Assembly: GCA_002424815.1 (NCBI GenBank)
Contig: DILB01000027.1
Coordinates: forward strand, 85,538-149,537
Source of the DNA: Caryophanales bacterium UBA5603
GTDB lineage: Bacteria; Bacillota_I; Bacilli_A; Izemoplasmatales; Hujiaoplasmataceae
Direction of reading: 5' to 3'
DNA: 64,000 nt
The notes under the pieces are model-generated. The model did no database searches. It had not been told where the DNA came from and was given only the letters and a program-made list of their open reading frames with translations. Of the stretch, positions 18,908 to 26,746 are shown in pieces. Made by a program: the position numbers and the translations under genes. Every line of letters starts with the position of its first letter. The stretch's first letter is position 1.

Positions 18908-19405
18908 TTATCGATTCATTGTCTTTTTATATGCAATTTGATATTTAGTAATAAGATTGATTGCTTCTTCTCGAGCGTAGTAATCTAAAACAACGACATC
19001 ATGGCCCGGTTGCAGCTCCTTATAAGTTCTGAAAAATAATTTAATTTCTCTCAATTGAAGGTCTTGAATATCTGTAATATCATTGATGTGATTAAATCGG
19101 GGATCGGCATCGACAACAGCGATAATTTTTTCGTCATGTTCTCCTGAATCGTACATGTCTAGATAACCGACAATTCGTGCATCAACAATGCAACCTGGAA
19201 AAGTTTGTGTGGTTGCTAACACCAAGATATCAAGGGGATCACCATCTTCAGCAAGCGTTTCTTCAATAAATCCATATTCCGCAGGATAAGTCATTTTTGA
19301 ATATAAGACGCGGTTTAATTTTATACGATTTTTCTTTTTATCTACTTCATACTTATTTTGAGTTCCCATCGGAATTTCAATGATAGCTTCGCAAACTTTA
19401 GTCAT
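18908..19405 (-). CDS. ppa: Inorganic pyrophosphatase, family I
   Basis: Hydrolyses pyrophosphate released by polymer synthesis, using several Mg2+ ions. The 165-residue length is right for a bacterial family I enzyme. Metal ligands are in EDGDPLDILVL (about residues 53-63) and VVDADPRFN (about 95). The substrate-binding YPAEYGFIEET segment is near 40. It has its own sigma-A-like promoter and AAGGGGAAG ribosome site and is transcribed alone. Many Bacilli use a family II enzyme instead. Confidence 0.94.
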   Translation of the reverse strand: MTKVCEAIIEIPMGTQNKYEVDKKKNRIKLNRVLYSKMTYPAEYGFIEETLAEDGDPLDILVLATTQTFPGCIVDARIVGYLDMYDSGEHDEKIIAVVDADPRFNHINDITDIQDLQLREIKLFFRTYKELQPGHDVVVLDYYAREEAINLITKYQIAYKKTMNR

Positions 19406-19434
19406 TTTATTCTTCCCCTTCTAATTCTTTAAAA

Positions 19435-19463
19435 ATTATAGCTTAAGAGAACCCCTTTTTCAA
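19435..19463 (-). promoter_or_regulatory. Promoter of ppa
   Basis: On the minus strand, TTGAAA and TATAAT are spaced by 17 bp, about 30 bp before the ppa ATG. Confidence 0.75.
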
Positions 19464-19544
19464 GAGTATCTCTTTAAATGTTTTTTCATCTTACGTTTGA
19501 TAATTTAAAATATGTGATAAAATATTAGATACAGAGGTGATAGT

Positions 19545-20021
19545 ATGCCAAAAATACCAATTTTATATACATTGTTGAGGGTATTAGGCGAATTTGACCC
19601 TAATCCATCTGGTGACGGTGACCCTAATCCATCGATGGATGGAGTAGCGTGGCTTGATGAACTGATGAACAATTTATGGTGGTTGATAATTGTCACTGTA
19701 ATTTTTATTGTTTTTATTGTTTATGTGACGTATTTTCGCAAAACCAAAGCTAAAATACCTTTGATGAGTGAAGAAGCAATTAGTTTAGTCATCAAAAGTT
19801 TAGGAGAAGAAAGTAACCTTCATTCTGCATCCATCGAAGGAGCACGCTTGTCTTTGAAAGTTAAAAACATAAAAATATGTGATCTTGAGTCAATTAAGCA
19901 GTTGGGAGCATTAGGTATTTTTGTGAGTGGAAATTCAATAAAATTAATGTTTCCTTTTGATGCTTCTGACTTGGTTAATCGGATAAATTCGCTTGTAAAG
20001 GGGGAAAAACTACATGATTGA
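19545..20021 (+). CDS. Membrane-anchored PTS EIIB-like protein lacking the phospho-cysteine
   Basis: A 158-residue protein with an Asp/Pro/Gly-rich N-terminal stretch (a repeated DPNPS, residues 18-30), one membrane helix (about 44-64), a basic stop-transfer (FRKTKAK) and a C-terminal domain (about 76-152) resembling the EIIB domain of the glucose PTS family. Alignment by eye puts SIEGARL over the usual CxTRLR, with Glu98 at the phosphorylated cysteine. It should therefore not pass phosphate to a sugar. Its stop overlaps the start of the HPr gene by 8 bp, so it is coupled to ptsH. A sensor, scaffold or structural role is inferred. Confidence 0.8.
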   Translation: MPKIPILYTLLRVLGEFDPNPSGDGDPNPSMDGVAWLDELMNNLWWLIIVTVIFIVFIVYVTYFRKTKAKIPLMSEEAISLVIKSLGEESNLHSASIEGARLSLKVKNIKICDLESIKQLGALGIFVSGNSIKLMFPFDASDLVNRINSLVKGEKLHD

Positions 20022-20280
20022 AGCTAAATTCAAAATCACCTATTCCCACGGAATGCATGCTCGACCAGCAACCATGCTTGTCAGCAAAGCAACTTCTTTT
20101 GAGTCAAAGATGATATTAGAATATAATGACATTCGTGTACCACTTAAATCGATTATGGGCGTTATGTCGCTTGCAATCCCACAGAACATTAACTTCAAAA
20201 TTACTTTTGAAGGACCTGATGAAATTGCGGCTTTTGAAGCGATTCAACGGACAATCAACGAAATTAATCAACTAAAGTAA
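20014..20280 (+). CDS. ptsH: Phosphocarrier protein HPr
   Basis: General PTS protein that carries phosphate from enzyme I to sugar-specific EIIA domains. The 88-residue protein has the active-site His15 in GMHARPAT and the regulatory Ser46 in LKSIMGVMSL, both at canonical positions. It can therefore be read as both a PTS carrier and a target of HPr kinase, which drives CcpA-type catabolite control in Bacillota. Usually ptsH is followed by ptsI; here it is followed by a terminator, so enzyme I must lie elsewhere. Confidence 0.95.
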   Translation: MIEAKFKITYSHGMHARPATMLVSKATSFESKMILEYNDIRVPLKSIMGVMSLAIPQNINFKITFEGPDEIAAFEAIQRTINEINQLK

Positions 20281-20316
20281 TTTAATATTTTAATAGTAAA
20301 ATTACATATTAATGAG

Positions 20317-20350
20317 CCAACACCCCAATAGATGAGGTGTTGGTTTTTTA
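20317..20350 (+). terminator. Terminator of the EIIB-like/ptsH operon
   Basis: CCAACACC and GGTGTTGG pair perfectly, followed by TTTTTTA. Confidence 0.9.
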
Positions 20351-20363
20351 TTGATAGTACAAT

Positions 20364-21362
20364 TTATCTTTTTCTACCTAACCCAATAATTTGTTTGCAC
20401 TTTTCAAGTTTTCGATATGCAACTTTTGAAGCGATTTCTCTTCCAGAATCGAGGATTGAATCCAAGGTGCCAGAAGCTATAATTTCATGATATCTCAATT
20501 GCAATTCACCGAGTTCATTGGCAACAATATTTGCCAAGTCCTCTTTAAACTCTGCATAACCACTATTAGAATATTGATTGACAATATCTTCAATTTCACG
20601 ATGTGAAAGAACAGAGTATATCGAGAGTAAATTAGCAACACCCGGTTGGTTATCAGCATCATATTTAACAATCCCTAGCGAATCTGTTATAGCGGATTTA
20701 ATTTTTTTCTTAACGATATTGGGTTCATCAAATAATGTAATGTATCCTTTGTCTGAAGTCTCAGATTTGCTCATTTTTTTTAGGGGATCTTGAAGATCCA
20801 TTATGCGCGCACCAATGGTGGGAATAATCGGATCAGGAACTCGAAAAAACTCACGATGTCGATTGTTAAAGCGGGTGGCAATATCACGTGTCAGTTCGAC
20901 ATGTTGTTTTTGATCTTCTCCCACAGGGACGTAATCAGCATCATAAAGTAGAATATCAGCGGCCATGAGTGCAGGATATGTAAATAAAGCGGAAGTCAAA
21001 TTTGATTCACCTTTTTTGACTTTATCTTTATACTGTGTCATCCGTTCTAATTCTCCTATATGTGTATAACATTGTAATAAATATCCTAGTTCTGCATGTT
21101 CTTTGACTTCAGATTGAATAAACAATACAGTTCTTTTTGGATCCAATCCAGCCGCAAGATACATTGCTGCTATATCACGAGTCCTTTTTCTTAATTCGCT
21201 TGAATCTTGCGGGACAGTTATTGCATGCAAATCTGCGATGAACAGAAAAAATTCATCTTCAGGCATGGATTGTTGCAATTCAACAAAACGTTTAATTGCA
21301 CCGATGTAATTACCGAGTGTTAAGACGCCAGTTGGTTTAATTCCTGATAATATTCTTTTCAT
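20364..21362 (-). CDS. trpS: Tryptophanyl-tRNA synthetase
   Basis: Charges tRNA-Trp. The 332-residue class I synthetase has the HIGH-equivalent region SGIKPTGVLTLGNYIGA (about residues 5-21) and the KMSKS motif intact as LKKMSKSET (about 195). The ATG at 21362 follows GGAGGA. An upstream in-frame extension to 21509 runs through the T-box leader and is not coding. Expression is controlled by the T-box with a UGG specifier. It is downstream of pepF on the same strand but has its own promoter. Confidence 0.96.
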   Translation of the reverse strand: MKRILSGIKPTGVLTLGNYIGAIKRFVELQQSMPEDEFFLFIADLHAITVPQDSSELRKRTRDIAAMYLAAGLDPKRTVLFIQSEVKEHAELGYLLQCYTHIGELERMTQYKDKVKKGESNLTSALFTYPALMAADILLYDADYVPVGEDQKQHVELTRDIATRFNNRHREFFRVPDPIIPTIGARIMDLQDPLKKMSKSETSDKGYITLFDEPNIVKKKIKSAITDSLGIVKYDADNQPGVANLLSIYSVLSHREIEDIVNQYSNSGYAEFKEDLANIVANELGELQLRYHEIIASGTLDSILDSGREIASKVAYRKLEKCKQIIGLGRKR

Positions 21363-21375
21363 TTTATCCTCCTTG

Positions 21376-21595
21376 AAAACAAAAATCGCCCTTATTGAAA
21401 TAAGGACGATTAAACGCGGTGCCACCTTGGTTCTAAGCAAAAGCTTAGCACTTAAAGCCGTTAACGCCGGCTGACGGATGGAATTGGCATCACTCCCCGG
21501 TCCATTCATTACAGGTTACGATTTGGTTTTCACTGTCCCAAATTCACTATTCGTATTAACTGTAATTACTATTCCGGTTCATTGTTTTACTAATT
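21376..21595 (-). ncRNA. T-box leader of trpS (tRNA-Trp sensing)
   Basis: The T-box sequence AAGGTGGCACCGCG lies at 21415-21428 (minus strand). It is followed by a terminator stem (AATCGTCCTTATT / AATAAGGGCGATT and a T-run, 21376-21412). In Stem I, the context GAA-UGG-ACC places a UGG tryptophan codon at 21502-21504 as the specifier. Uncharged tRNA-Trp should pair with the specifier and the T-box bulge, favour the antiterminator and allow trpS transcription. The 5' end is estimated from the promoter. Confidence 0.95.
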
Positions 21596-21601
21596 TACAC
21601 T

Positions 21602-21630
21602 ATTATAACACGCTTATTCTTCAAGTTCAA
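21602..21630 (-). promoter_or_regulatory. Promoter of the trpS T-box transcript
   Basis: TTGAAC and TATAAT are spaced by 17 bp on the minus strand. The -35 box lies inside the last codons of pepF. Confidence 0.75.
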
Positions 21631-23377
21631 TAGCTAACTGGTCAACTAATTCTGATAAGCGGTTCGAGACTGCTATAAAGGCATCTTTTTGTGTAAGATC
21701 AACCCCTGCTTTTCTGAGTTGTTCAACTGGGAATTCGCTTCCTCCAGACTTCAACAAGCCTAAGTATCGTTCAAAAGCACCCGGAATATTATTTTTGACA
21801 TCTTCATATATTTTTAATGAAGCAGCAAAGGAAGTTGCGTACTGATAAACATAAAATGGCGTATAGAATAAATGAGGAATATAAGCCCAAACAAACTGTT
21901 TACCGTCCTCTTTTGTGATATCAAGGTCATAAAATTCCTTGTAAAGATCTATCATGATTTGACTGAGTGCATCAGCGGTAATAGGCTGATTAGTTTCCAT
22001 TAATTTATGTGATTCGAGTTCATAAATTGCAAAAAGGGTTTGACGATAAAACGTTGACATGATATCATCGATTGCTCTTTGTAAAAGTGCAATCTTATCA
22101 TTTTTCGAGGCATCGCTATTTTTAATTATATAATCAAGAAGATTGTGTTCGTTGAATGTTGAAGCGACTTCAGCAACAAAGATTGTGTAATCTTGTAATG
22201 TTGCAGGTTGCGTTTCGGCTGCAAACATAGAATGCATTGAGTGACCCGCTTCATGAGCAACAGTAAAGACATCTGCTAATGTTTTTGAGTAATTCAGAAG
22301 GATAAAGGGATGCAGATCAGGCATTGAAGAGGAGTAAGCACCTGTTCGTTTTCCTTCACCCTCATAGACATCAACAAATCCATCTTTTAAAACATCGTGA
22401 GCCTTATCTTGAAAATCCTTTGGAAATTTCTCAATCGATTTAAAAAATAACGTTCTTGCTTCTTCATACTCATATTCCTTATCGGTTTTTACTAGTTCAA
22501 GGAAACGATCATAAGTGTGATAAACATCAAGCCCCAGAGCTTTTTTTCGAAGTTGAATGTAACGTTTTACGGGAGCGGTTGTTTCTTTTGCTACTTGGGT
22601 TAATGAGTAGTAAACTTCGACAGGGATAGCGTTATTGAAAAGATGACTTTCTACTGAAGACTGATATTTTCTCGCTTTCATCCACGCATAATCAGCTTCC
22701 AAAACGGTTTTATAGATATTTGCATAGGTGTTTTTATGAACATCATAATATGAGAATACCGCATTGAAAATTTCTTCGCGTTCTTTTGCGCTATTGCTTT
22801 TAGTGATATATGCTCGATAATTCGAGTTCGTAATTGTGACAATCTCACCTGAGTCAAGCATGACATCAGAATTTTCCATATCTGCTACAGATAAAGAAGA
22901 GTAGAGTTCACGACCTGACGAAGCCAGTCGATTAAAATTAGCTAACAAAGCTTCTGAAGCATCATCAAGAATATGTTCTTGTCTACGAAATAGTTTTTCG
23001 AATCCAAAAACAAATTCCTTCAATTCCGGATCTTTTTTAGCGTAACCTAACACCAAGTCTTTTCCTAAAGAGATTAATTCAGGTTCTTCGAATGAGCAGG
23101 TTTCTGATAACTTTGCAAATGCAATTTGAACTTTTTGTAATTGTTTTGCATTCTCAGAATTTTTCTTGTTCAAATCGCTTTGCAAGGATGCATATTGATA
23201 GGCTCGAAGGCCGATTTTAGTTAGTTCTTTTTGAAGCAGAAAATATTCCTTGAATTTTTTTTCTTCATTCAATTTTCCTTTATAAGTTCCAAGAGTTGTA
23301 ATAATTTTTATTGTATCATTTAGTGATTTTTCAAAATCTGATTGTGATGCAAATAAATAGGTCAAATCCCATTTCAT
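21614..23377 (-). CDS. pepF: Oligoendopeptidase F
   Basis: Cytosolic zinc metallopeptidase of family M3B that cuts medium-sized peptides, fitting with an oligopeptide importer in the same genome. The 587-residue length is typical. The zinc site VAHEAGHSMHSM (about residues 373-384) has the HExxH motif, and the third ligand Glu lies in FVAEVASTFNEH about 25 residues later. A GGAGG ribosome site precedes the ATG. The gene is single on its transcript, with trpS starting from a promoter within its 3' end. Confidence 0.95.
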   Translation of the reverse strand: MKWDLTYLFASQSDFEKSLNDTIKIITTLGTYKGKLNEEKKFKEYFLLQKELTKIGLRAYQYASLQSDLNKKNSENAKQLQKVQIAFAKLSETCSFEEPELISLGKDLVLGYAKKDPELKEFVFGFEKLFRRQEHILDDASEALLANFNRLASSGRELYSSLSVADMENSDVMLDSGEIVTITNSNYRAYITKSNSAKEREEIFNAVFSYYDVHKNTYANIYKTVLEADYAWMKARKYQSSVESHLFNNAIPVEVYYSLTQVAKETTAPVKRYIQLRKKALGLDVYHTYDRFLELVKTDKEYEYEEARTLFFKSIEKFPKDFQDKAHDVLKDGFVDVYEGEGKRTGAYSSSMPDLHPFILLNYSKTLADVFTVAHEAGHSMHSMFAAETQPATLQDYTIFVAEVASTFNEHNLLDYIIKNSDASKNDKIALLQRAIDDIMSTFYRQTLFAIYELESHKLMETNQPITADALSQIMIDLYKEFYDLDITKEDGKQFVWAYIPHLFYTPFYVYQYATSFAASLKIYEDVKNNIPGAFERYLGLLKSGGSEFPVEQLRKAGVDLTQKDAFIAVSNRLSELVDQLAIELEE

Positions 23378-23488
23378 GATCTCTACCTCCGAAGATTATT
23401 TTATTTTATTATATCATATTTGGAAAAATATCTTTAATTAATGCACGCTTGTGTTATAATATTCATGCTGAAAGTGAGGATTTTGATC

Positions 23489-23941
23489 ATGATAACTCTC
23501 TATACTAGCTCTAGTTGTTCCTCTTGTAGAAAAGCTAAAAAATGGTTGGAAGAAAATCGTATTCCATATAAAGAAAAAAATATCGTCGGAATTCGCTTGA
23601 CTCGAGACGATATTATTAATATGCTCAAGTTTTCAGAAAACGGTTTTGAAGATATTATTTCAACACGTTCTAAAATCTTTAAAGATAATAATCTTGAAAC
23701 CGATGAAATGCGTTTTGGAGAGTTAGCAGATTTTATCATTGACAATCCAACAATCTTAAAGCGTCCCATCATTGTTAATGAAAAAATCATGCAGACTGGT
23801 TATAATGAAGATGAAATTCGCGCGTTTATACCGCGTAAATTACGTGATGCTTCACCCTGCGATGAATGTGATGAAAATTGTGAATACAAAACTTGCGTTC
23901 GCGATGCAATGAAAAAAATCAAAAAAATCAGAACTTTATAA
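23489..23941 (+). CDS. spx: Spx/ArsC family thiol-stress regulator with extra C-terminal cysteines
   Basis: Spx binds the RNA polymerase alpha C-terminal domain and redirects transcription during thiol stress. The redox switch CSSC lies at residues 10-13 (TSSSCSSCRKAKKW), and the following EKNIVGIRLTRDDI and RPIIVNEK segments are typical. At 150 residues it is about 20 longer than Bacillus Spx. The extra tail holds CDECDENCEYKTC, a C-x2-C-x3-C-x4-C cluster, followed by a lysine-rich end. The cluster suggests metal binding or additional redox control. The start is the ATG at 23489 behind GTGAGGA; upstream in-frame codons lack family similarity. ArsC-type reductase activity is less likely. Confidence 0.87.
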   Translation: MITLYTSSSCSSCRKAKKWLEENRIPYKEKNIVGIRLTRDDIINMLKFSENGFEDIISTRSKIFKDNNLETDEMRFGELADFIIDNPTILKRPIIVNEKIMQTGYNEDEIRAFIPRKLRDASPCDECDENCEYKTCVRDAMKKIKKIRTL

Positions 23942-23947
23942 CTTGTG

Positions 23948-23975
23948 AAAAAGACGGTAGACACCGCCTTTTTTA
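23948..23975 (+). terminator. Terminator of spx
   Basis: AAAGACGGT and ACCGCCTTT pair with one mismatch around an AGAC loop and end in a T-run. Confidence 0.8.
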
Positions 23976-23996
23976 TTTTCATTGTATCAACGACAG

Positions 23997-24010
23997 TGAA
24001 AACGTTTTAA
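23997..24010 (+). promoter_or_regulatory. cre-like palindrome upstream of gap
   Basis: TGAAAACGTTTTAA contains the perfect palindrome AAAACGTTTT and differs at about one conserved position from the CcpA cre consensus. It lies about 90 bp before gap, near the likely promoter (TATAAT at 24052). CcpA control is plausible with a Ser46-type HPr in the genome, but the match is short and uncertain. Confidence 0.35.
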
Positions 24011-24097
24011 TCAATTAGAAATGTTGTAAATATTATCAAAATAGCGTAAAATATAATTGAAGTAAGATACATTAAACTATTTTAGGAGGATTAACCA

Positions 24098-25108
24098 ATG
24101 TCTGTAAAAGTTGCAATCAATGGATTCGGTCGTATTGGCCGTCTCGCATTCCGTCTCATGTTTGGAAACCCTGATTTTGATATCGTTGCTATTAATGATT
24201 TGACTGATGCTGAACAATTAGCGTATTTATTGAAATACGATTCAAGTCAAGGTCGATATAACAAGCCGGTCAGTTTTAATGGTCCAGATTTAGTCGTAGA
24301 TGGCGTAAAAATTCCTGTTTTTGCTCTAAAAAATCCAGCTGATCTCCCATGGAAGCAATACAATGTTGATGTGGTTTTAGAATGCACAGGATTTTTCACA
24401 TCAAGAGATACAGCTTCAGCTCATATTCAGGCTGGAGCAAGAAAGGTTGTTATTAGTGCTCCTGCAAAAGAAAAAGATGTTCCCACAATAGTTTATGGTG
24501 TTAACGAAGGAACATTAACTGGTTCAGAAACAATTCTTTCTGCAGCATCTTGTACAACCAACTGTCTTGCACCTATCGCCAAAATTCTTGATGATAATTT
24601 TGGAATTGTTAAAGGTTTCATGACGACGGTTCATGCATATACGAATGATCAAGCAACGTTGGACGGTCCTCACAAAGCAGGCATAGCATCTCGTAGAGGG
24701 CGTGCAGCAGCAGCTAACATTGTTCCCGCTTCAACAGGGGCTGCAAAAGCCATTGGACTCGTATTGCCACAATTAAAAGGAAAAATGGATGGAATGGCTC
24801 TTCGTGTTCCTGTTATTACCGGCAGTGTTGTTGACTTGGTTGTTGAACTTAAAAAAACAGTCACTGAAGCTGAAATCAACGCTGCGGTGAAAGCTGCAGA
24901 ATCTCCAACAGTTGGATATACAGAAGATCCAATCGTATCTTCAGACGTGATTGGGATTACACAAGGCACTTTGTTTGATGCTGCTTGCACTAAAGTCATG
25001 GAAGTTGATGGAAAACAAATGGTAAAAGTTATTTCTTGGTACGACAATGAAATGTCATATACCTCACAAATGGTTCGTACACTAAAACACTTTGCTGAGT
25101 TATTCTAA
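24098..25108 (+). CDS. gap: Glyceraldehyde-3-phosphate dehydrogenase, type I
   Basis: Oxidises glyceraldehyde 3-phosphate to 1,3-bisphosphoglycerate with NAD+ in glycolysis. The 336-residue protein opens with the Rossmann motif INGFGRIGR and has the catalytic cysteine in [10 protein letters not shown] (about residue 153) with the partner His in [10 protein letters not shown] (about 180). The residue after the second strand is Asp (AINDL), favouring NAD over NADP. A strong AGGAGG site precedes the ATG. It is monocistronic, with no pgk, tpi or cggR beside it. Confidence 0.97.
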   Translation: MSVKVAINGFGRIGRLAFRLMFGNPDFDIVAINDLTDAEQLAYLLKYDSSQGRYNKPVSFNGPDLVVDGVKIPVFALKNPADLPWKQYNVDVVLECTGFFTSRDTASAHIQAGARKVVISAPAKEKDVPTIVYGVNEGTLTGSETILSAASCTTNCLAPIAKILDDNFGIVKGFMTTVHAYTNDQATLDGPHKAGIASRRGRAAAANIVPASTGAAKAIGLVLPQLKGKMDGMALRVPVITGSVVDLVVELKKTVTEAEINAAVKAAESPTVGYTEDPIVSSDVIGITQGTLFDAACTKVMEVDGKQMVKVISWYDNEMSYTSQMVRTLKHFAELF

Positions 25109-25125
25109 CAATATATAATAGTTTT

Positions 25126-25150
25126 AAGCATCCTTTTGGATGCTTTTTTC
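25126..25150 (+). terminator. Terminator of gap
   Basis: AAGCATCC, TTTT loop and GGATGCTT form a perfect stem followed by a T-run. Confidence 0.92.
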
Positions 25151-25166
25151 GATAAAGGAGCTATAC

Positions 25167-25775
25167 ATGGAAATTTTTGCATCTATTTTTGATTCATATC
25201 AAACCTTTATTACGCAAAATAGTTGGATTGCAATTCTAGCAACGTTCCTTTTACCATTTATTGAAGCTATACTTCCCACCTTACCACTTGGTGCGATTGT
25301 TGCAGTAAATCTTGCCGCATTGTCAACAGCGTATGGATCTCACTTAGGCACTTTTTTAACAGTAGTTTTATCGGTAAGTGGATCGTTTTTGGGTATGTTT
25401 ATGATTTTTTTAATTATCCGCAAAACTTTAGCAGAGAAATTTGCTTTAAAAGTTGAATCTAATGAAATTGGACGAAAATTTTTGAATATCGCTCAAAAAA
25501 GTAATTTATCTTTAATGATGGTATTTCTTGCCAATCCTTTTATGCCTTCCTCAATTCTTAATTATGCTTTATCTTTCACGAAAATTAAAGCATCGACCTA
25601 TATATGGATGAATGTTATTTCGAGACTTATAATTGTGGTTTTTCTTGTTTTTTTAGGAAGTCTATTCGACATTCAAAACAATCCAATAAACGTCTTGTGG
25701 ATATCTTTGGCCTATGCTTTCATTTTTATTTTAATGTATTTTCTAAAACTGATTCGAAAAAACAACCATTATTAA
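25167..25775 (+). CDS. VTT/DedA-superfamily membrane protein
   Basis: A 202-residue membrane protein with about five hydrophobic segments and the VTT (SNARE-associated) layout: a re-entrant region near FIEAILPTLPLGAIVAVNLA (about 30-50), a G-x3-G segment (SGSFLGMFMIF) and the later FLANPFMPSSILNYALSF. DedA relatives move lipids, including undecaprenyl phosphate, but function varies by subgroup and is not fixed here. The ATG at 25167 follows AAAGGAG. It lies between two terminators, with the gap terminator just upstream, so it is expressed by read-through or a weak local promoter. Confidence 0.8.
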   Translation: MEIFASIFDSYQTFITQNSWIAILATFLLPFIEAILPTLPLGAIVAVNLAALSTAYGSHLGTFLTVVLSVSGSFLGMFMIFLIIRKTLAEKFALKVESNEIGRKFLNIAQKSNLSLMMVFLANPFMPSSILNYALSFTKIKASTYIWMNVISRLIIVVFLVFLGSLFDIQNNPINVLWISLAYAFIFILMYFLKLIRKNNHY

Positions 25776-25780
25776 CCAGT

Positions 25781-25811
25781 AACCAGCGAGTTAGTCGTTG
25801 GTTTTTTTTTT
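25781..25811 (+). terminator. Terminator of the VTT gene
   Basis: AACCAGCGA and TCGTTGGTT pair (one G-T) around a five-base loop and end in ten Ts. Confidence 0.92.
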
Positions 25812-25822
25812 GAAAATACTTG

Positions 25823-25854
25823 TTGACATTTAATACTACGCATTGTATAGTATT
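25823..25854 (+). promoter_or_regulatory. padR promoter with overlapping palindromic operator
   Basis: TTGACA (25823-25828) and TATAGT (25846-25851) are spaced by 17 bp. AATACTA-N9-TAGTATT (25832-25838 and 25848-25854) is a perfect 7-bp inverted repeat between and over the -10 box, placed for autorepression by the PadR protein encoded next. Binding is inferred from position. Confidence 0.78.
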
Positions 25855-25873
25855 ATGTGTAAGGGGGTATACG

Positions 25874-26176
25874 ATGGACGTACAATTAAAAAAAGGATTT
25901 CTTGAAGTACTTGTTCTAGCATCCTTAAAAGATACAGATTCCTATGGATACAAAATCATCCAAGATGTTTCTGAAATTATGGAAATTTCTGAGTCGACTT
26001 TATATCCCATTCTTAAACGGTTAGAAGCGCAGGAATATGTAACAACTTATTCATCTGAGTATAACTCGCGATTACGGAGATATTACAAAATTACAAAAGC
26101 AGGTATTCAAAAATTGCGTGAATCTGAAAATGACTTTCAAGAAATTAAGAAAATTTATGATTTTATTTTAAAATAG
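25874..26176 (+). CDS. PadR family transcriptional regulator
   Basis: A 100-residue PadR winged-helix protein of the small class. It has the family opening QLKKGFLEVLVLASL, the YGYKIIQDV helix (about 27), the recognition region SESTLYPILKRLEAQEYV and the wing RLRRYYKITKAG. It has only a short C-terminal helix for dimerisation. The start is the ATG at 25874 behind AAGGGGG. It heads a three-gene operon with a HAAS protein and a DUF4097 protein, a recurring Bacillota set thought to respond to envelope or drug stress. Confidence 0.93.
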   Translation: MDVQLKKGFLEVLVLASLKDTDSYGYKIIQDVSEIMEISESTLYPILKRLEAQEYVTTYSSEYNSRLRRYYKITKAGIQKLRESENDFQEIKKIYDFILK

Positions 26177-26185
26177 GGGGAACAT

Positions 26186-26746
26186 ATGAACAAATATGAG
26201 TTTTTGTATCGACTTGATAAAAATTTGTCTTCATTTGAAAAAGCTGAACGCGAAGAAATCACCCATTATTATGATGAATTGATTCAAGATGCTGTAGATA
26301 CAGGTGAGAATGAGATCGAATTCATCAATCGACTGGGTAGCATTGAAACGATTATTAGAACCATCAGAAGAGATAGTGATTTTGTCAACAACGTCAAAGA
26401 GAAAAAGAATTTTGAATTGAAAAAAGTATTTAGCACAACGTCAAAAATAATTGCCCATGGAATATTTCTGTTCATACTTTTTATTATCGGAACTATCGCT
26501 TTTTCATTTGCAACTTCTGGGATTTCAATGTTTGTTGTTGGCGTTGGAAAATTGTTGGTTGGAATCAAAAATTCTGTATCCTCAACAACGATGATTTTAT
26601 ATATCGGAAACATGATTCTTGGTTTGGGTTTAACGATGCTTGGATTAACAGGATTTTGGTGGCTTTTTAAGCAATCAAAAGATAAATTAGAAAAATTGCT
26701 TGAATGGATACAGAAGGCTATAGATAAAAAAGGAGAAGAAAAATGA
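26186..26746 (+). CDS. HAAS/DUF1700 domain membrane protein
   Basis: A 186-residue protein with an N-terminal HAAS domain: NKYEFLYRLDKNLSSFEKAEREEITHYYDELI is cut here as residues 2-33, followed by a second helix pair ending near 70. Two membrane helices follow (about 88-115 and 130-155), with a lysine-rich C-terminal tail. HAAS domains occur next to PadR regulators and are thought to interact with them. The stop overlaps the DUF4097 gene by 4 bp. Confidence 0.9.
   Translation: MNKYEFLYRLDKNLSSFEKAEREEITHYYDELIQDAVDTGENEIEFINRLGSIETIIRTIRRDSDFVNNVKEKKNFELKKVFSTTSKIIAHGIFLFILFIIGTIAFSFATSGISMFVVGVGKLLVGIKNSVSSTTMILYIGNMILGLGLTMLGLTGFWWLFKQSKDKLEKLLEWIQKAIDKKGEEK

Noticed and set aside
21363..21509. 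In-frame N-terminal extension of trpS upstream of 21362
   Set aside because: It is the translation of the T-box leader: it crosses the T-box sequence and the terminator, and a good ribosome site precedes the internal ATG.
24670..25047. 125-codon open frame on the minus strand
   Set aside because: It lies wholly inside gap, has no ribosome site and is a shadow of a strongly conserved gene.
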